Source: Chthonomonadales bacterium (GTDB lineage: Bacteria; Armatimonadota; Chthonomonadetes; Chthonomonadales; CAJBBX01). From it: 39,077 bases of DNA. The notes below the pieces were generated by a model. It saw only the letters and a program-made list of their open reading frames with translations. It was not told the origin of the DNA and ran no database searches. The first letter of the stretch is position 1. Each line of letters opens with the position of its first letter. Positions 29,736 to 38,316 of this stretch are shown piece after piece. The stretch covers positions 1-39,077 of the forward strand of contig JABWBA010000026.1 in the NCBI GenBank assembly GCA_013360745.1. Direction: 5' to 3'. The position numbers and the translations under genes were made by a program.

Positions 29736-29742
29736 TCGCGGT

Positions 29743-32700
29743 ATGCCGTGCAGTCGCGGTCCTCGTGCCGTCGGTATTGGATATATAGCCATTGCCTTCG
29801 TTCTAGCGCAGGCGAAGCCTTCGCATGGAGACGCGCCCCAGCCGTCTCCCTACGAATCGGCGCCGATCGGTGTTGTGCGAGGATATATGATGAACCTCGT
29901 CGACGGTCGGGTCGACGAGGCGCTGCGCCGATGCACTTCCGCCGCGGCACGCCGCGCGGATCTAGAGGAGATCACCCGGGCAGCCGCAGCGCTGCGGATC
30001 GCACCTGATGCGAAGCTGACCACGTGGTATCGATCTGGAGACGCGGCCAAAGCCGTGGTGCGAGCAAAGACCGTGTGGCGTACCGACGAGGGTATGCGCT
30101 CCCTTGCGATCGATGTCCGTCTGGACGCAGAGGGAACAGCATGGCTCATCCAGGCGGTTCGCGACGCCTACGACTACGTCCAGGCCGAGCTCATCAAAGC
30201 GGCCGAAGCCGCCGAGCGCGAGTCCGTCCTCCAGGCCAATGCAGAACTCATCGACCCGACGATCGCCCTGCAAATCCGGCGGGCGGCGGAGAAGCTATCC
30301 ATCGAAGGCAAGCACGATGATGCGCTGCGAGCGGCGGAGGCGGCCCTCGCCGTTGGCGCACGTCTCAACGCCCACTACGAACTCGGCTATGGATATTTGA
30401 CTCGCGGATCGGTCTACAAGCGACGTATCGAATGGAATCGCGCCCTCGCCGATTACGAGAAGGCCCGCATCGAGTTCGTAGCGGACAAAGATAAGGAGGG
30501 TGAAGCAAAGACCCAGAGTCGCGCGGCCAGCATCTATACCCGGGTCGGACTGCATACCAAGGCGATTGTGTTCTACGAGAACGCCCTCCGCCTGTTCCGC
30601 GAGATCAAGGACGACAACGCCGAAGCGGACGCTCTGCAGGATATCGGCGCGGTCTTAAAGGATCTCGGGCGGCCCGAAGAGGCGCTTCAGCGGAACACCG
30701 AGGCCAGGCTCATACGGCAGCGTCGAGGCGAAACGCGCCGCGACGCTATCCTGATGGCGAATGAGGCGGGGCTATTGTCCGACCTTGGCCGCTATGGGCC
30801 TGCCGTAGCGCTCTTCTACAAGGCGATTGAGATACTACGGGAGCACAAGGACTCCGATAGTCTGGGATATGCGTTGAACAACCTTGCAACCACCCTTGAT
30901 GAGCTGGGAAGGCTCTCCGAATCCCGGGAGAGTCTGCAAGAAGCGCAGGCCGCGTTCCGCGCTGTCGGCAATCATTCGGGTGAATGGATGGCAACTCATA
31001 ACCTCGCGGGCCTGCTGGCCCGGCTTGGTATCATGGACCAGGCCCTCGAGCTAGGCCTTGAAGCTGCGAGGCTGGCCGAACAGCTCGATGAGCGGCGATA
31101 CCAGAGTCAGACCGATGGCCTGCTCCAGGAGATCATGCTGGAGACGAACGAGTACGCCCAGGCCCTGGCCCTCACGGAGGGTCGTCTGGAAGCAGCCAGG
31201 GCGACGGGTAATCGGGTCCAGGAGGCTTCTGCACACCTCGTGGCGGGCTTTGCGCTCACGGGACTCGACCGTCTTGACGAGGCGAAGATCCAGTTTGACG
31301 CCGCAGCGAAGATCGCCGACAGCCTACAATCCCGCCTGCTCCAGCGACAGACGTGGCGGGGGTACGGGAAGATCGCGGAAAAGCGCAAGGAATGGCCAGC
31401 CGCCGCGTATGCGTACGGTTGTGCGATCAGCGCCATCGAGAAAGACCGCTACTCTACACAGGAACAATCCCTCCAGACCAGCTTCTTACGGCTCCATATT
31501 CCTATCTATCGAAGCTGGATACGCGCGCTTCTCGAGTCCGGCCGGATTGATGAGGCCTACTTTGCATCGGAGCGAGCCAAGGCCCGCGGACTGGTCGATA
31601 TGCTCCGTGATGGACGCATCGATCTATCCCGATCTATGTCGGCGGATCAACGCCAGCGGGCGAGAGAGCTCGATGAAAACCTGAAGGAGCTCAGCGCACG
31701 CGCCGAACAGACGGTTGTAACCGATGAACTCGATGCGCTGACCACGGCAATCCAAAAGGCACAAAAGGAGATCGATGACTTTCGCATTGCGCTGTACCTG
31801 GAGCGGCCCGACCTAGAAGCGCGAAGCGGCGAGTTTGCGCCTGCGTCGCTGCAGGAGATTGCCTCCGCCCTCTTTCGAACTGCACCATCGTCCGCGATCG
31901 TCACTTATACATTCATCGATGAGAAATGCCATATCTTCGTGCTGCGGCGCACGAAATCGGGCGCGGCGTCGATTCACCATGTCGTCTCGCCGATGAGAAC
32001 AAGCCGTATCTACGATCAGGCAGATCGCCTCTGGCGAGAGATCATGGCCCATAAGCCGACCTACCGCGGCGCAGCCCGCGCACTGTATACCGGTATGATC
32101 GGACCCGTGGAGACGCTGCTGGCAGGGAAGACTCATCTCATCATCTCCACGGATGTGGCGATGCCCGATATACCCTTTATCGTGCTCCTTGACGCCAGAG
32201 GGCGCCCGTTGATAGAACGTCGCTCGGTCAGTTATGCACCATCGGTCACCGCTCTGGTTCGGATGGTGCAGGACGCCAGATCCCGGGGACGCAGAGCTGC
32301 GGGTCTGCTCGCCGTTGGCGCCCCGAAGTTCGGGCCCGGCTTCAGCCCGCTCCCAGCCACAGCGGATGAGGTTCGACGCGTGTCCGCGACGATGCGCCAC
32401 GCCACGACGCTTATCGGAGCATCCGCGACTCAGGAGCGCGTCATCGAAGCCATCAACCGCGTACGGTATATCCACTTCGCGACCCACGGTGTCCTGGATG
32501 AACGGTCACCCATGCAGTCGGCCGTCGTTCTGAGCCCGTCGGCTACGAGTGATGGTCGTCTAACCGCCCGCGATTTGGCCCGGCAAGACCTGAAGGCGGA
32601 CCTTGTCGTACTCTCCGCGTGCGAGACCGCACGAGGAAAGCGCGTCAACGGCGAGGGTATCCTGGGACTTACCTGGGCCTTGTTCATCGGCGGCACGTCG

Positions 32701-32910
32701 GCAACCATCGCATCGCAATGGCAGGTAGCGGACACCAGCACCCGCACCTTGATGGTCGAGTTCTATCGGCGGCTCTCATCGGGTTCGCCGTCCAAACTGA
32801 GCACAGCCGAAGCGCTGCGCCAGGCCCAGCTAGCGGTCGCCCGTGACCCGCGCTATCGACATCCCTACTACTGGGCGCCGTTCATCCTGACCGGCAACTG
32901 GCTCCGTTAG
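29743..32910 (+). CDS. Secreted TPR-CHAT (caspase-like) protease
   Basis: This 1055-residue protein has a signal-peptide-like N-terminus (GIGYIAIAFVLAQAKPSHG). The segment ~30-140 resembles a small scaffold domain with a conserved YMMNLVDGRVDEALR helix. A long array of tetratricopeptide repeats (~165-600) follows, including YEKARIEFVADKDKEGEAKT. A helical linker (~610-700) leads to a C-terminal CHAT domain (~720-1055) with both catalytic residues of the caspase/separase class: H915 in HFATHG and C960 in LVVLSACETARG. CHAT proteases cleave specific partners; the TPRs probably bind the target. The start is the ATG seven bases after the S8 stop. It has no clear ribosome site, so it is probably translated by coupling to the S8 gene. 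The frame is open upstream, but that part lies inside the S8 gene. Confidence 0.9.
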   Translation: MPCSRGPRAVGIGYIAIAFVLAQAKPSHGDAPQPSPYESAPIGVVRGYMMNLVDGRVDEALRRCTSAAARRADLEEITRAAAALRIAPDAKLTTWYRSGDAAKAVVRAKTVWRTDEGMRSLAIDVRLDAEGTAWLIQAVRDAYDYVQAELIKAAEAAERESVLQANAELIDPTIALQIRRAAEKLSIEGKHDDALRAAEAALAVGARLNAHYELGYGYLTRGSVYKRRIEWNRALADYEKARIEFVADKDKEGEAKTQSRAASIYTRVGLHTKAIVFYENALRLFREIKDDNAEADALQDIGAVLKDLGRPEEALQRNTEARLIRQRRGETRRDAILMANEAGLLSDLGRYGPAVALFYKAIEILREHKDSDSLGYALNNLATTLDELGRLSESRESLQEAQAAFRAVGNHSGEWMATHNLAGLLARLGIMDQALELGLEAARLAEQLDERRYQSQTDGLLQEIMLETNEYAQALALTEGRLEAARATGNRVQEASAHLVAGFALTGLDRLDEAKIQFDAAAKIADSLQSRLLQRQTWRGYGKIAEKRKEWPAAAYAYGCAISAIEKDRYSTQEQSLQTSFLRLHIPIYRSWIRALLESGRIDEAYFASERAKARGLVDMLRDGRIDLSRSMSADQRQRARELDENLKELSARAEQTVVTDELDALTTAIQKAQKEIDDFRIALYLERPDLEARSGEFAPASLQEIASALFRTAPSSAIVTYTFIDEKCHIFVLRRTKSGAASIHHVVSPMRTSRIYDQADRLWREIMAHKPTYRGAARALYTGMIGPVETLLAGKTHLIISTDVAMPDIPFIVLLDARGRPLIERRSVSYAPSVTALVRMVQDARSRGRRAAGLLAVGAPKFGPGFSPLPATADEVRRVSATMRHATTLIGASATQERVIEAINRVRYIHFATHGVLDERSPMQSAVVLSPSATSDGRLTARDLARQDLKADLVVLSACETARGKRVNGEGILGLTWALFIGGTSATIASQWQVADTSTRTLMVEFYRRLSSGSPSKLSTAEALRQAQLAVARDPRYRHPYYWAPFILTGNWLR

Positions 32911-32923
32911 CTTGGTCGAGCAC

Positions 32924-32938
32924 ACGGCTACCAGCCGT
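32924..32938. terminator. Hairpin at the convergent ends of the CHAT and nucleotidyltransferase genes
   Basis: ACGGCT (32924-32929), a three-base ACC loop, and AGCCGT (32933-32938) form a perfect hairpin at the junction of two convergent genes. It overlaps the last codons of the minus-strand gene. It lacks a T-run, so its role as a bidirectional terminator is only suggested. Confidence 0.3.
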
Positions 32939-34298
32939 ACCGCTCCGGACCCCACGGTCGCTGCACCGTTTCCTGCTTCAGGAGCATGAGCGTTCGATCG
33001 GGCACATCTTCGTATACAACGATACCGGCCCCGACACAGGAATAGGCGCCGATCTTTGCTCCCGGCATGGTGATCACGTTGACACCGGTTCGGGAATGGT
33101 CACCGTAATACGTAGCGTTGGCTTCGATCCGCGGAGTCTCCCGTCGGCCACGAATGCGGTGTTCGGCATTCTGATCGTCGAACCGGAGCGTGCCGCAGAC
33201 CGTGGCTGCCCCGATATCGACCGATTGGCCGACGAGACCGCTGATCTCGCAATAGTGCCACAGATAGCTCCGGTCGAACATCACCCCATCGATCTCGGCG
33301 CCGTGGCCCACAATGCAGTCCGAACCGATGACGGCGCCCCGGTCGACAAGGCAGTAATCCCGAACCTGAGTTCGGTCCCCGATGACGTTGCCGCCATACA
33401 CGATGGGCCCGTTGGTGATCCGGGTCTCGGCCCCGACGATGATATTGCCGGATATAACTGCACGCTTGCCGATCATCGAGTTGGGGCCCAGGGACACATG
33501 GCCATCGATCTCGGCGCCATCGTCAATACGGGCCGTGGGATGGATGCGATCGGCCTCCAATCGTCCGGTCAGGTAGAAGGCCATGCGGCGGTTCGCCTCG
33601 ATCACGTGCCACGGTTTATCCATATGGACCACGAAGTCCGCGGCCTCGATGACTACCTTATCGACGTTCCAATCGTTGAGGCTCTGGGCTAGATCCGGCT
33701 CCATGGGCGGCATTCCGCCCACGGGCACCTGCATCAGTCGACCCGGGTTAGCCTCCAGCGCCGGTTTCAACGATGGACTGACGATCGCCGCCTCGCACCA
33801 ACGCCGTTCAGCCCCGAACTCATGGCCCGTGATGGTCGGCCTCAGGCCGCCGGCTCCCGAGACCGCGTACCAATCGCCCCCTTCACCCGGCGGCATGGTG
33901 TCGCTGAGCAACGCGCCTTCGGCGCCCGACGCCTGCCATCGATGGACGAAGTCCTGCAGGACCTCTGCGGGCGTGACGAGATCTCCCGGGAGCGCCAGCG
34001 TCGGCTCGTCGCCCAGGGCATGTAACGCCGCAAGGGCGGCGCCCGCAGTTCCGGCGCCCTCGGCCTGCCGCACGACGATCGGCTCCGGATCGAGCCCAAG
34101 GAGAGCATGCCGAATCGAGCCGCTATTCGCACCGACGACGACACAGATGCGTTGAACGCCGATCTCGGTCAGGTCGTTGCACAGGCGTCGAACATTGGGC
34201 ATACCGGCTACGGGCATAGCGCATTTGTTGCGGACGGTGGCGAATGGCCACATGCGTTGCCCGGGCCCTCCTGCGAGGATGGCTGCCGCTTTGATCAT
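32928..34298 (-). CDS. Sugar nucleotidyltransferase with left-handed beta-helix acyltransferase-like tail
   Basis: This 456-residue protein resembles GlmU or GDP-mannose pyrophosphorylase in layout. An N-terminal nucleotidyltransferase domain (~1-235) begins AAAILAGGPGQRMWPFATVRNK, the usual G-G-x-G-x-R signature with an atypical M-W before the proline, and includes LALPGDLVT for the metal-binding aspartate. The C-terminal half (~250-440) is a hexapeptide-repeat beta-helix (IHPTARIDDGAEIDGHVSLG and similar turns). Such enzymes activate sugar-1-phosphates with a nucleotide for cell-wall or polysaccharide synthesis. The sugar specificity cannot be read. AGGGAA precedes the ATG by six bases. The gene follows the sigma factor gene by 95 bp and may be read from its promoter. 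Confidence 0.85.
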   Translation of the reverse strand: MIKAAAILAGGPGQRMWPFATVRNKCAMPVAGMPNVRRLCNDLTEIGVQRICVVVGANSGSIRHALLGLDPEPIVVRQAEGAGTAGAALAALHALGDEPTLALPGDLVTPAEVLQDFVHRWQASGAEGALLSDTMPPGEGGDWYAVSGAGGLRPTITGHEFGAERRWCEAAIVSPSLKPALEANPGRLMQVPVGGMPPMEPDLAQSLNDWNVDKVVIEAADFVVHMDKPWHVIEANRRMAFYLTGRLEADRIHPTARIDDGAEIDGHVSLGPNSMIGKRAVISGNIIVGAETRITNGPIVYGGNVIGDRTQVRDYCLVDRGAVIGSDCIVGHGAEIDGVMFDRSYLWHYCEISGLVGQSVDIGAATVCGTLRFDDQNAEHRIRGRRETPRIEANATYYGDHSRTGVNVITMPGAKIGAYSCVGAGIVVYEDVPDRTLMLLKQETVQRPWGPERYGW

Positions 34299-34393
34299 AT
34301 CTGGTTCCCTGTACTGGCAGTTGATAAGGAGCGCCGATGCGATGCCGCAGGCGCTCCAGGAGTCGGGGCTTTGCGAGACGCAGGCGCGCGCCG

Positions 34394-35446
34394 CTACTGT
34401 CTCGTCAGCTCATCCAGTCGCATCGTCCGCAGCTTCTTCAAGGCGCGCAGCTCGATCTGTCGTACGCGCTCACGCGTAACGCGAAGCCGTGTACCGACCT
34501 CTTCGAGGGTGTGAGCATAACCGTCCTCGAGGCCGAACCGCATCATCAGCACTTCGCGCTCTCGCGGCGTCAGGCGGCTCAGAACTTCGTCGATTTGTTC
34601 TCTGCGGATCAGGTTCAGTGTCGCGTCGGCCGGCGACGGCGCCGTGTCGGATTCGATGAAATCGCCCAGCTGGCTGTTTTCCTTTTCACCGACAGGGGTC
34701 TCGAGCGAAAGAGGTTCGTTGGCAATCCTCATGATCTCGTTGACCCGGTCGACGGTCACCTCGAGCTCACGGGCTAGCTCTTCTACGGTGGGCTCTCGAT
34801 GCAGCTGCTGCTTCAAGCGCCCCTGCGCCTTGACGAGCTTATGAATGATCTCCGATACATATACGGGGATCCGGATCGTCCGGCCCTGATTGATGATCGC
34901 GCGAGCGATCGCCCTTCGGATCCACCACGTCGCATAGGTACTGAATCGGAAGCCCTTGTTCGGATCGAACTTCTCGACGGCGCGTATCAGCCCGATGTTG
35001 CCTTCCTGAATAAGGTCGGGCAGTGCGATTCCCCGGACGCTGTACTTCTTGGCGATGCTGACCACGAGGCGCAGATTGGCTTCAGTAAGCCGATCTTTGG
35101 CGGCCTTATCGCCCTGCCGCACTCTTCGAGCCAGCTGAACTTCCTCGGCGGCCGTGAGGAGGTTGCTGCTCCTCGTGCGTCCGAGCCAGAGATGCATCTC
35201 TTCATCATGCGATCCCGGTTGTTCGGGGCGGTATTCGTCTTCTACGCCGTCATCGACGCCCTGAGGCGGTCCGTCCGATTCGTCGTCGGCGAGGACATCC
35301 GTGAGCCCGAAGTAATGCTCCGCCGGCTCGTCGCTATAGTCCGAACCGGCTTCATCCTGGACCTCAATGTCGGTGTCCTGCTCTTCCATCCCCAAGCCTG
35401 TCCTGACGCTTCGTCGCGCCGTGGCCGCCGTGGCCCTTCTGTTCAC
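34394..35446 (-). CDS. rpoD: RNA polymerase sigma factor, SigA/RpoD type
   Basis: This sigma-70 family protein has all core regions: an acidic N-terminal segment (no full region 1.1), region 1.2 ([11 protein letters not shown]), region 2.1-2.4 with [16 protein letters not shown] and [20 protein letters not shown] and [17 protein letters not shown], region 3, and region 4 with [21 protein letters not shown]. The wording [14 protein letters not shown] and EKFD is primary-sigma-like, but it could be a group 2 factor. I chose GTG at 35446, which has GGAG seven bases upstream (350 residues). ATG at 35389 (331 residues) is the main alternative; the frame is open to 35548, but that lies upstream of the promoter. 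The gene has a perfect consensus promoter. Confidence 0.92.
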   Translation of the reverse strand: MNRRATAATARRSVRTGLGMEEQDTDIEVQDEAGSDYSDEPAEHYFGLTDVLADDESDGPPQGVDDGVEDEYRPEQPGSHDEEMHLWLGRTRSSNLLTAAEEVQLARRVRQGDKAAKDRLTEANLRLVVSIAKKYSVRGIALPDLIQEGNIGLIRAVEKFDPNKGFRFSTYATWWIRRAIARAIINQGRTIRIPVYVSEIIHKLVKAQGRLKQQLHREPTVEELARELEVTVDRVNEIMRIANEPLSLETPVGEKENSQLGDFIESDTAPSPADATLNLIRREQIDEVLSRLTPREREVLMMRFGLEDGYAHTLEEVGTRLRVTRERVRQIELRALKKLRTMRLDELTRQ

Positions 35447-35519
35447 CTGATCACTCCGTCCGCCGCCGACCATCGCTCCCGCGGCAAGCATATACAGGCC
35501 GCTTTGTGGGAGCGCGGCC

Positions 35520-35548
35520 ATTATAAGATCATCACGACACCTTGTCAA
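35520..35548 (-). promoter_or_regulatory. Perfect-consensus sigma-70 promoter of the sigma factor gene
   Basis: On the minus strand, TTGACA (35548-35543) and TATAAT (35525-35520) both match the consensus exactly, with the ideal 17-bp spacer. Transcription would start near 35513, leaving a 65-nt leader to the GTG at 35446 and excluding starts upstream of it. Confidence 0.9.
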
Positions 35549-35585
35549 GCGGATACCAGAGAGCGCCGTGCCCCTGGATTACCCA

Positions 35586-36725
35586 TCAACGCAGATCATG
35601 AACGACTTCATCGAGCACGGATACGGCATAATCGAGTTCCTCACCGGTCGTCGCCCTGCCAAGCGTAAACCGCACCGCTCCCCTGGCCCAATCGTCGGAT
35701 ACGGCCATGGCCCGGAGCACGTGCGAGGTTTCCACAGAACCCGCCGAACAGGCTGCCCCTCCAGAAGCATAGACCCCTGCGGCGTCGAGCCCGATCAGAA
35801 TTGGATGCCCCTCAACTCCCTTGAAACAGAAGTGCGCGTAATGCGGCATACACGGCGCCGTCGTCGCGGTATACCGCGCATCCGGAATCCGCTCCAGGAC
35901 CTTACCGACGAAGTCGTCCCGCAAGGACATCAACCGCCGGCCCTCCTCCGCGACCATATCTCGCTGAATCCGGCAAGCTGCGCCGAACCCGACGACCGCC
36001 GGTACATTCGTCGTACCTGCGCGCATTCCCTTCTCCTGCCTTCCGCCATCCATCCAACGTCGATTCGCCACACCCCGCCTGATGAATAGGGCGCCGATAC
36101 CCTTGGGTCCGTATATCTTGTGCGAGGAAAGCGACAGGAGATCGACGCCCAGCTCGTTGACGTCCAAGACCAACCCCGCCGCCGCCTGCACGGCATCGGT
36201 GTGGAACAGCGCTCCCCGCTTGCGACAGCAGTCCGATATGCTCCGGAGATCCTGCACCACCCCGACTTCGTTATTCCCAGCCATGACGGATACGATACGG
36301 GTCCGCTCCGTTATACGTTTGTCAACAGATTCCGGTTCCACCAGACCGCGGCTGTCCACCGGTAGACGCTCTATCTCCCAGCCCTGCCTCCCGAGCGCCT
36401 CAGCGCTCTCGAGAACCGCTGAGTGTTCGACGGAACTGACCAGGGCATGGGGCCGCCCGTCTGAGACCAGAGGCATCAGCCCTTTCAGCGCCCAGTTATC
36501 CGCTTCGGTGCCCCCGGCGGTGAAGTAAATCTCGTCGGCAGCGGCGCCGATGAGCGCGGCAACCTCCTCACGAGCCTTCTCGACTGCATCCCGAGCGATC
36601 GCCCCTCCGGCATATAGAGCCGAGGCGTTCCATGGAGCCTGCGCCATAAACGGGACCATCGCAGCCAGGACCTCATCCGCCACTGGCGTGGTCGCGGCGT
36701 GATCGAGATATACGGGTAGTTTCAT
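35586..36725 (-). CDS. Cysteine desulfurase (NifS/IscS family)
   Basis: This 379-residue pyridoxal-phosphate enzyme removes sulfur from cysteine as persulfide for Fe-S clusters and thiolated cofactors. LDHAATTPVADEVLAAM opens the fold, H101 in SSVEHSAVLE stacks on PLP, DAVQAAAGLVLDV holds the PLP-binding aspartate, and K203 in SLSSHKIYGPKG forms the Schiff base. C326 in GGAACSAGS is the active-site cysteine. The start is the ATG at 36725 with AGGAGGA just upstream. It is downstream of the MarR-type gene by 100 bp in the same direction; no iscU or other Fe-S scaffold gene is in the window. It is the NifS/IscS group, not SufS, judging by the SAGS loop and layout. Confidence 0.93.
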   Translation of the reverse strand: MKLPVYLDHAATTPVADEVLAAMVPFMAQAPWNASALYAGGAIARDAVEKAREEVAALIGAAADEIYFTAGGTEADNWALKGLMPLVSDGRPHALVSSVEHSAVLESAEALGRQGWEIERLPVDSRGLVEPESVDKRITERTRIVSVMAGNNEVGVVQDLRSISDCCRKRGALFHTDAVQAAAGLVLDVNELGVDLLSLSSHKIYGPKGIGALFIRRGVANRRWMDGGRQEKGMRAGTTNVPAVVGFGAACRIQRDMVAEEGRRLMSLRDDFVGKVLERIPDARYTATTAPCMPHYAHFCFKGVEGHPILIGLDAAGVYASGGAACSAGSVETSHVLRAMAVSDDWARGAVRFTLGRATTGEELDYAVSVLDEVVHDLR

Positions 36726-36825
36726 CGGTGATTCCTCCTGGTGTCCATCCAACGACACCGGGTGTCACGGGCGGGAACAGAACGACCAGAGAAGGACGGA
36801 GGCGCCAGACGGAGAAGGCCGGAGG

Positions 36826-37407
36826 TCAACGCTCGTCGGACGACAGGCCTCCGACGATGCTGTCCTGATGCTCGTGGAGAGCCTCGTAGACAGGGCACAT
36901 CTCGGTCATTTTCGCGCCGCATCTCAGGCAGATGTCCTGAGCGATGGCGCCCGGTTGGAGCACCGTAGCCGTTACGAACGCCCTCAGTCCGCGCATCAGG
37001 GCGTCGCGATCTTCTGGATCCATCGAACCCAATGACGCGCCGAGCCGTGTGACCCGTTCATTCTCCATGGCTTCGACAAGAGATTCGCCCGCGCTGGTTA
37101 GCCGCACCTCGACTTCTCGTCGATCCGCGGGGTTGGTATGCCGTGTGGCATAACCGCGCCGTTCGAGGCGCTTAACCATGTTGGTGGCCGACGGATAGCT
37201 GATGCTCAGACCGGATGCAATGTCACCTATCAACACGTTGCTGTGCAGCCAGATGTATCGGAGCGCCTGCGCCTGGGCGAAACTGAGCTGAAGATCCGAC
37301 ACATCGCCAACCACTTGACGATTGAGTGTGCGAAAGAGTATCTGGGCGAACAGGTCCGAGATTCGCATGGCGTCGGCGGTTTCTTGTTCGGTCATCATTC
37401 GGGACAT
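36826..37407 (-). CDS. MarR-family regulator with C-terminal cysteine cluster
   Basis: This 193-residue protein has a MarR winged-helix core (~15-145): LQLSFAQAQALRYIWLHSN, the recognition helix region ISYPSATNMVKRLERRGY, and the wing TNPADRREVEVRLT. MarR proteins are dimeric repressors that leave DNA when bound to a ligand or oxidised. The C-terminal extension (~150-193) is unusual: C160, C163 and C171 in a C-x2-C-x7-C arrangement (ICLRCGAKMTEMCPVY), followed by two histidines at 178 and 180. This could bind zinc or an Fe-S cluster or act as a redox switch. The gene is followed by the cysteine desulfurase gene at 100 bp, its likely regulatory target, and has its own promoter. Confidence 0.85.
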   Translation of the reverse strand: MSRMMTEQETADAMRISDLFAQILFRTLNRQVVGDVSDLQLSFAQAQALRYIWLHSNVLIGDIASGLSISYPSATNMVKRLERRGYATRHTNPADRREVEVRLTSAGESLVEAMENERVTRLGASLGSMDPEDRDALMRGLRAFVTATVLQPGAIAQDICLRCGAKMTEMCPVYEALHEHQDSIVGGLSSDER

Positions 37408-37443
37408 TGCTCATTAACCTGTTTTATTGTGCCTATCATTCTC

Positions 37444-37472
37444 ATGCTACCTCAGGGATCGGAGGCCGTCAA
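37444..37472 (-). promoter_or_regulatory. Promoter of the MarR-desulfurase genes
   Basis: On the minus strand, TTGACG (37472-37467) and TAGCAT (37449-37444) are separated by 17 bp, with the expected start near 37437, 30 bases before the ATG at 37407. The AT-rich stretch 37410-37445 between them and the gene could hold an operator, but no clear inverted repeat was found. Confidence 0.5.
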
Positions 37473-37506
37473 GTTCGTAGTCGCCGTAAAGATCGGACCG
37501 ACGATC

Positions 37507-38316
37507 TCAAGACGCATCCCGCGTCATCAGGAGTTCCTTGAGAGCGCGGGCTGCGATATCCAGCGATGGATCGATGCGAATCGCCCGTTTCAGGAGAATC
37601 GTCGCTTCCTCATCGCGACCTCTCGCTTCGTATAGCCTCGCCTGATGGTACAGGATAACCGGTTCCCGTGGGGCCAGATCCGCAGCGCGCCCGAGGTTGG
37701 CTGCTGCGGAGGTCCATTCGCCCCTCTTGAACTGGATCCAGCCCAGGGTATCGAGCATTACGCCATACCCGACATCGGTGATACCCGCCTTCACGGCGCC
37801 TTCAACGGCGCGGAGCGCCAGGCGGTTCGCTTCGTCTAGATGGGGCATGGGATCGGACTGCTCGACCAGCGCATAGGCCAGGTCGTTCATCACCAGCGGA
37901 GAACTCGGGTCGAGATGGAGAGCCGCCCGGTTCGCTGCCACCGCACCCTGCGGATCCTGAAGCTCGAGAAGGGCAGCTCCCTTGAGTCTGTAGAGCTGTG
38001 CGTGCTCAGTCGGCGACCCGTTTGGAGTAGCCTTCAGGCCCGCGACGGCCCAGTCATACGCCTCTGTCGGTCGATCCGCATCCAGAAGCAGCTCGATCGC
38101 TGCCGCATAGACCGAAGCGCCGATCGCCTTACCATGGAGCAAACGCTTCAGGATTTTCTGAGCGCCTCGCCAGTCCTTCTCGTCCAGCTTCGCCTTGACC
38201 TCAGCCAGCTTCGGGCCCGGCCCGCGGCCGATCACCCGATCGACCGTGTCGCAACCTACAAGGGATACCGTGCCCAGGGCGGCGAGCAACCATAGCCATT
38301 GCCGCCACATCCTCAT
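37507..38316 (-). CDS. TPR-repeat lipoprotein
   Basis: This 269-residue protein begins with a lipoprotein signal: LLAALGTVSLVGC, with the lipid-modified cysteine at residue 22. The mature part is a chain of tetratricopeptide repeats (~40-265), including GAQKILKRLLHGKAIGASVYAAAIELLL near the start and repeats of the PREPVILYHQARLYEARGRDEEA type near the end. TPR lipoproteins usually serve as docking scaffolds at the membrane. The start is the ATG at 38316, which overlaps the TGA of the CPBP protease gene by four bases (ATGA); the frame is open far upstream, but that is a different frame of the CPBP gene. It is the second gene of that operon. Confidence 0.8.
   Translation of the reverse strand: MRMWRQWLWLLAALGTVSLVGCDTVDRVIGRGPGPKLAEVKAKLDEKDWRGAQKILKRLLHGKAIGASVYAAAIELLLDADRPTEAYDWAVAGLKATPNGSPTEHAQLYRLKGAALLELQDPQGAVAANRAALHLDPSSPLVMNDLAYALVEQSDPMPHLDEANRLALRAVEGAVKAGITDVGYGVMLDTLGWIQFKRGEWTSAAANLGRAADLAPREPVILYHQARLYEARGRDEEATILLKRAIRIDPSLDIAARALKELLMTRDAS

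Noticed and set aside
29602-29742. In-frame upstream extension of the CHAT protease inside the S8 gene
   Set aside because: It reads the end of the S8 gene in another frame and lacks a signal peptide; the ATG at 29743 begins one.
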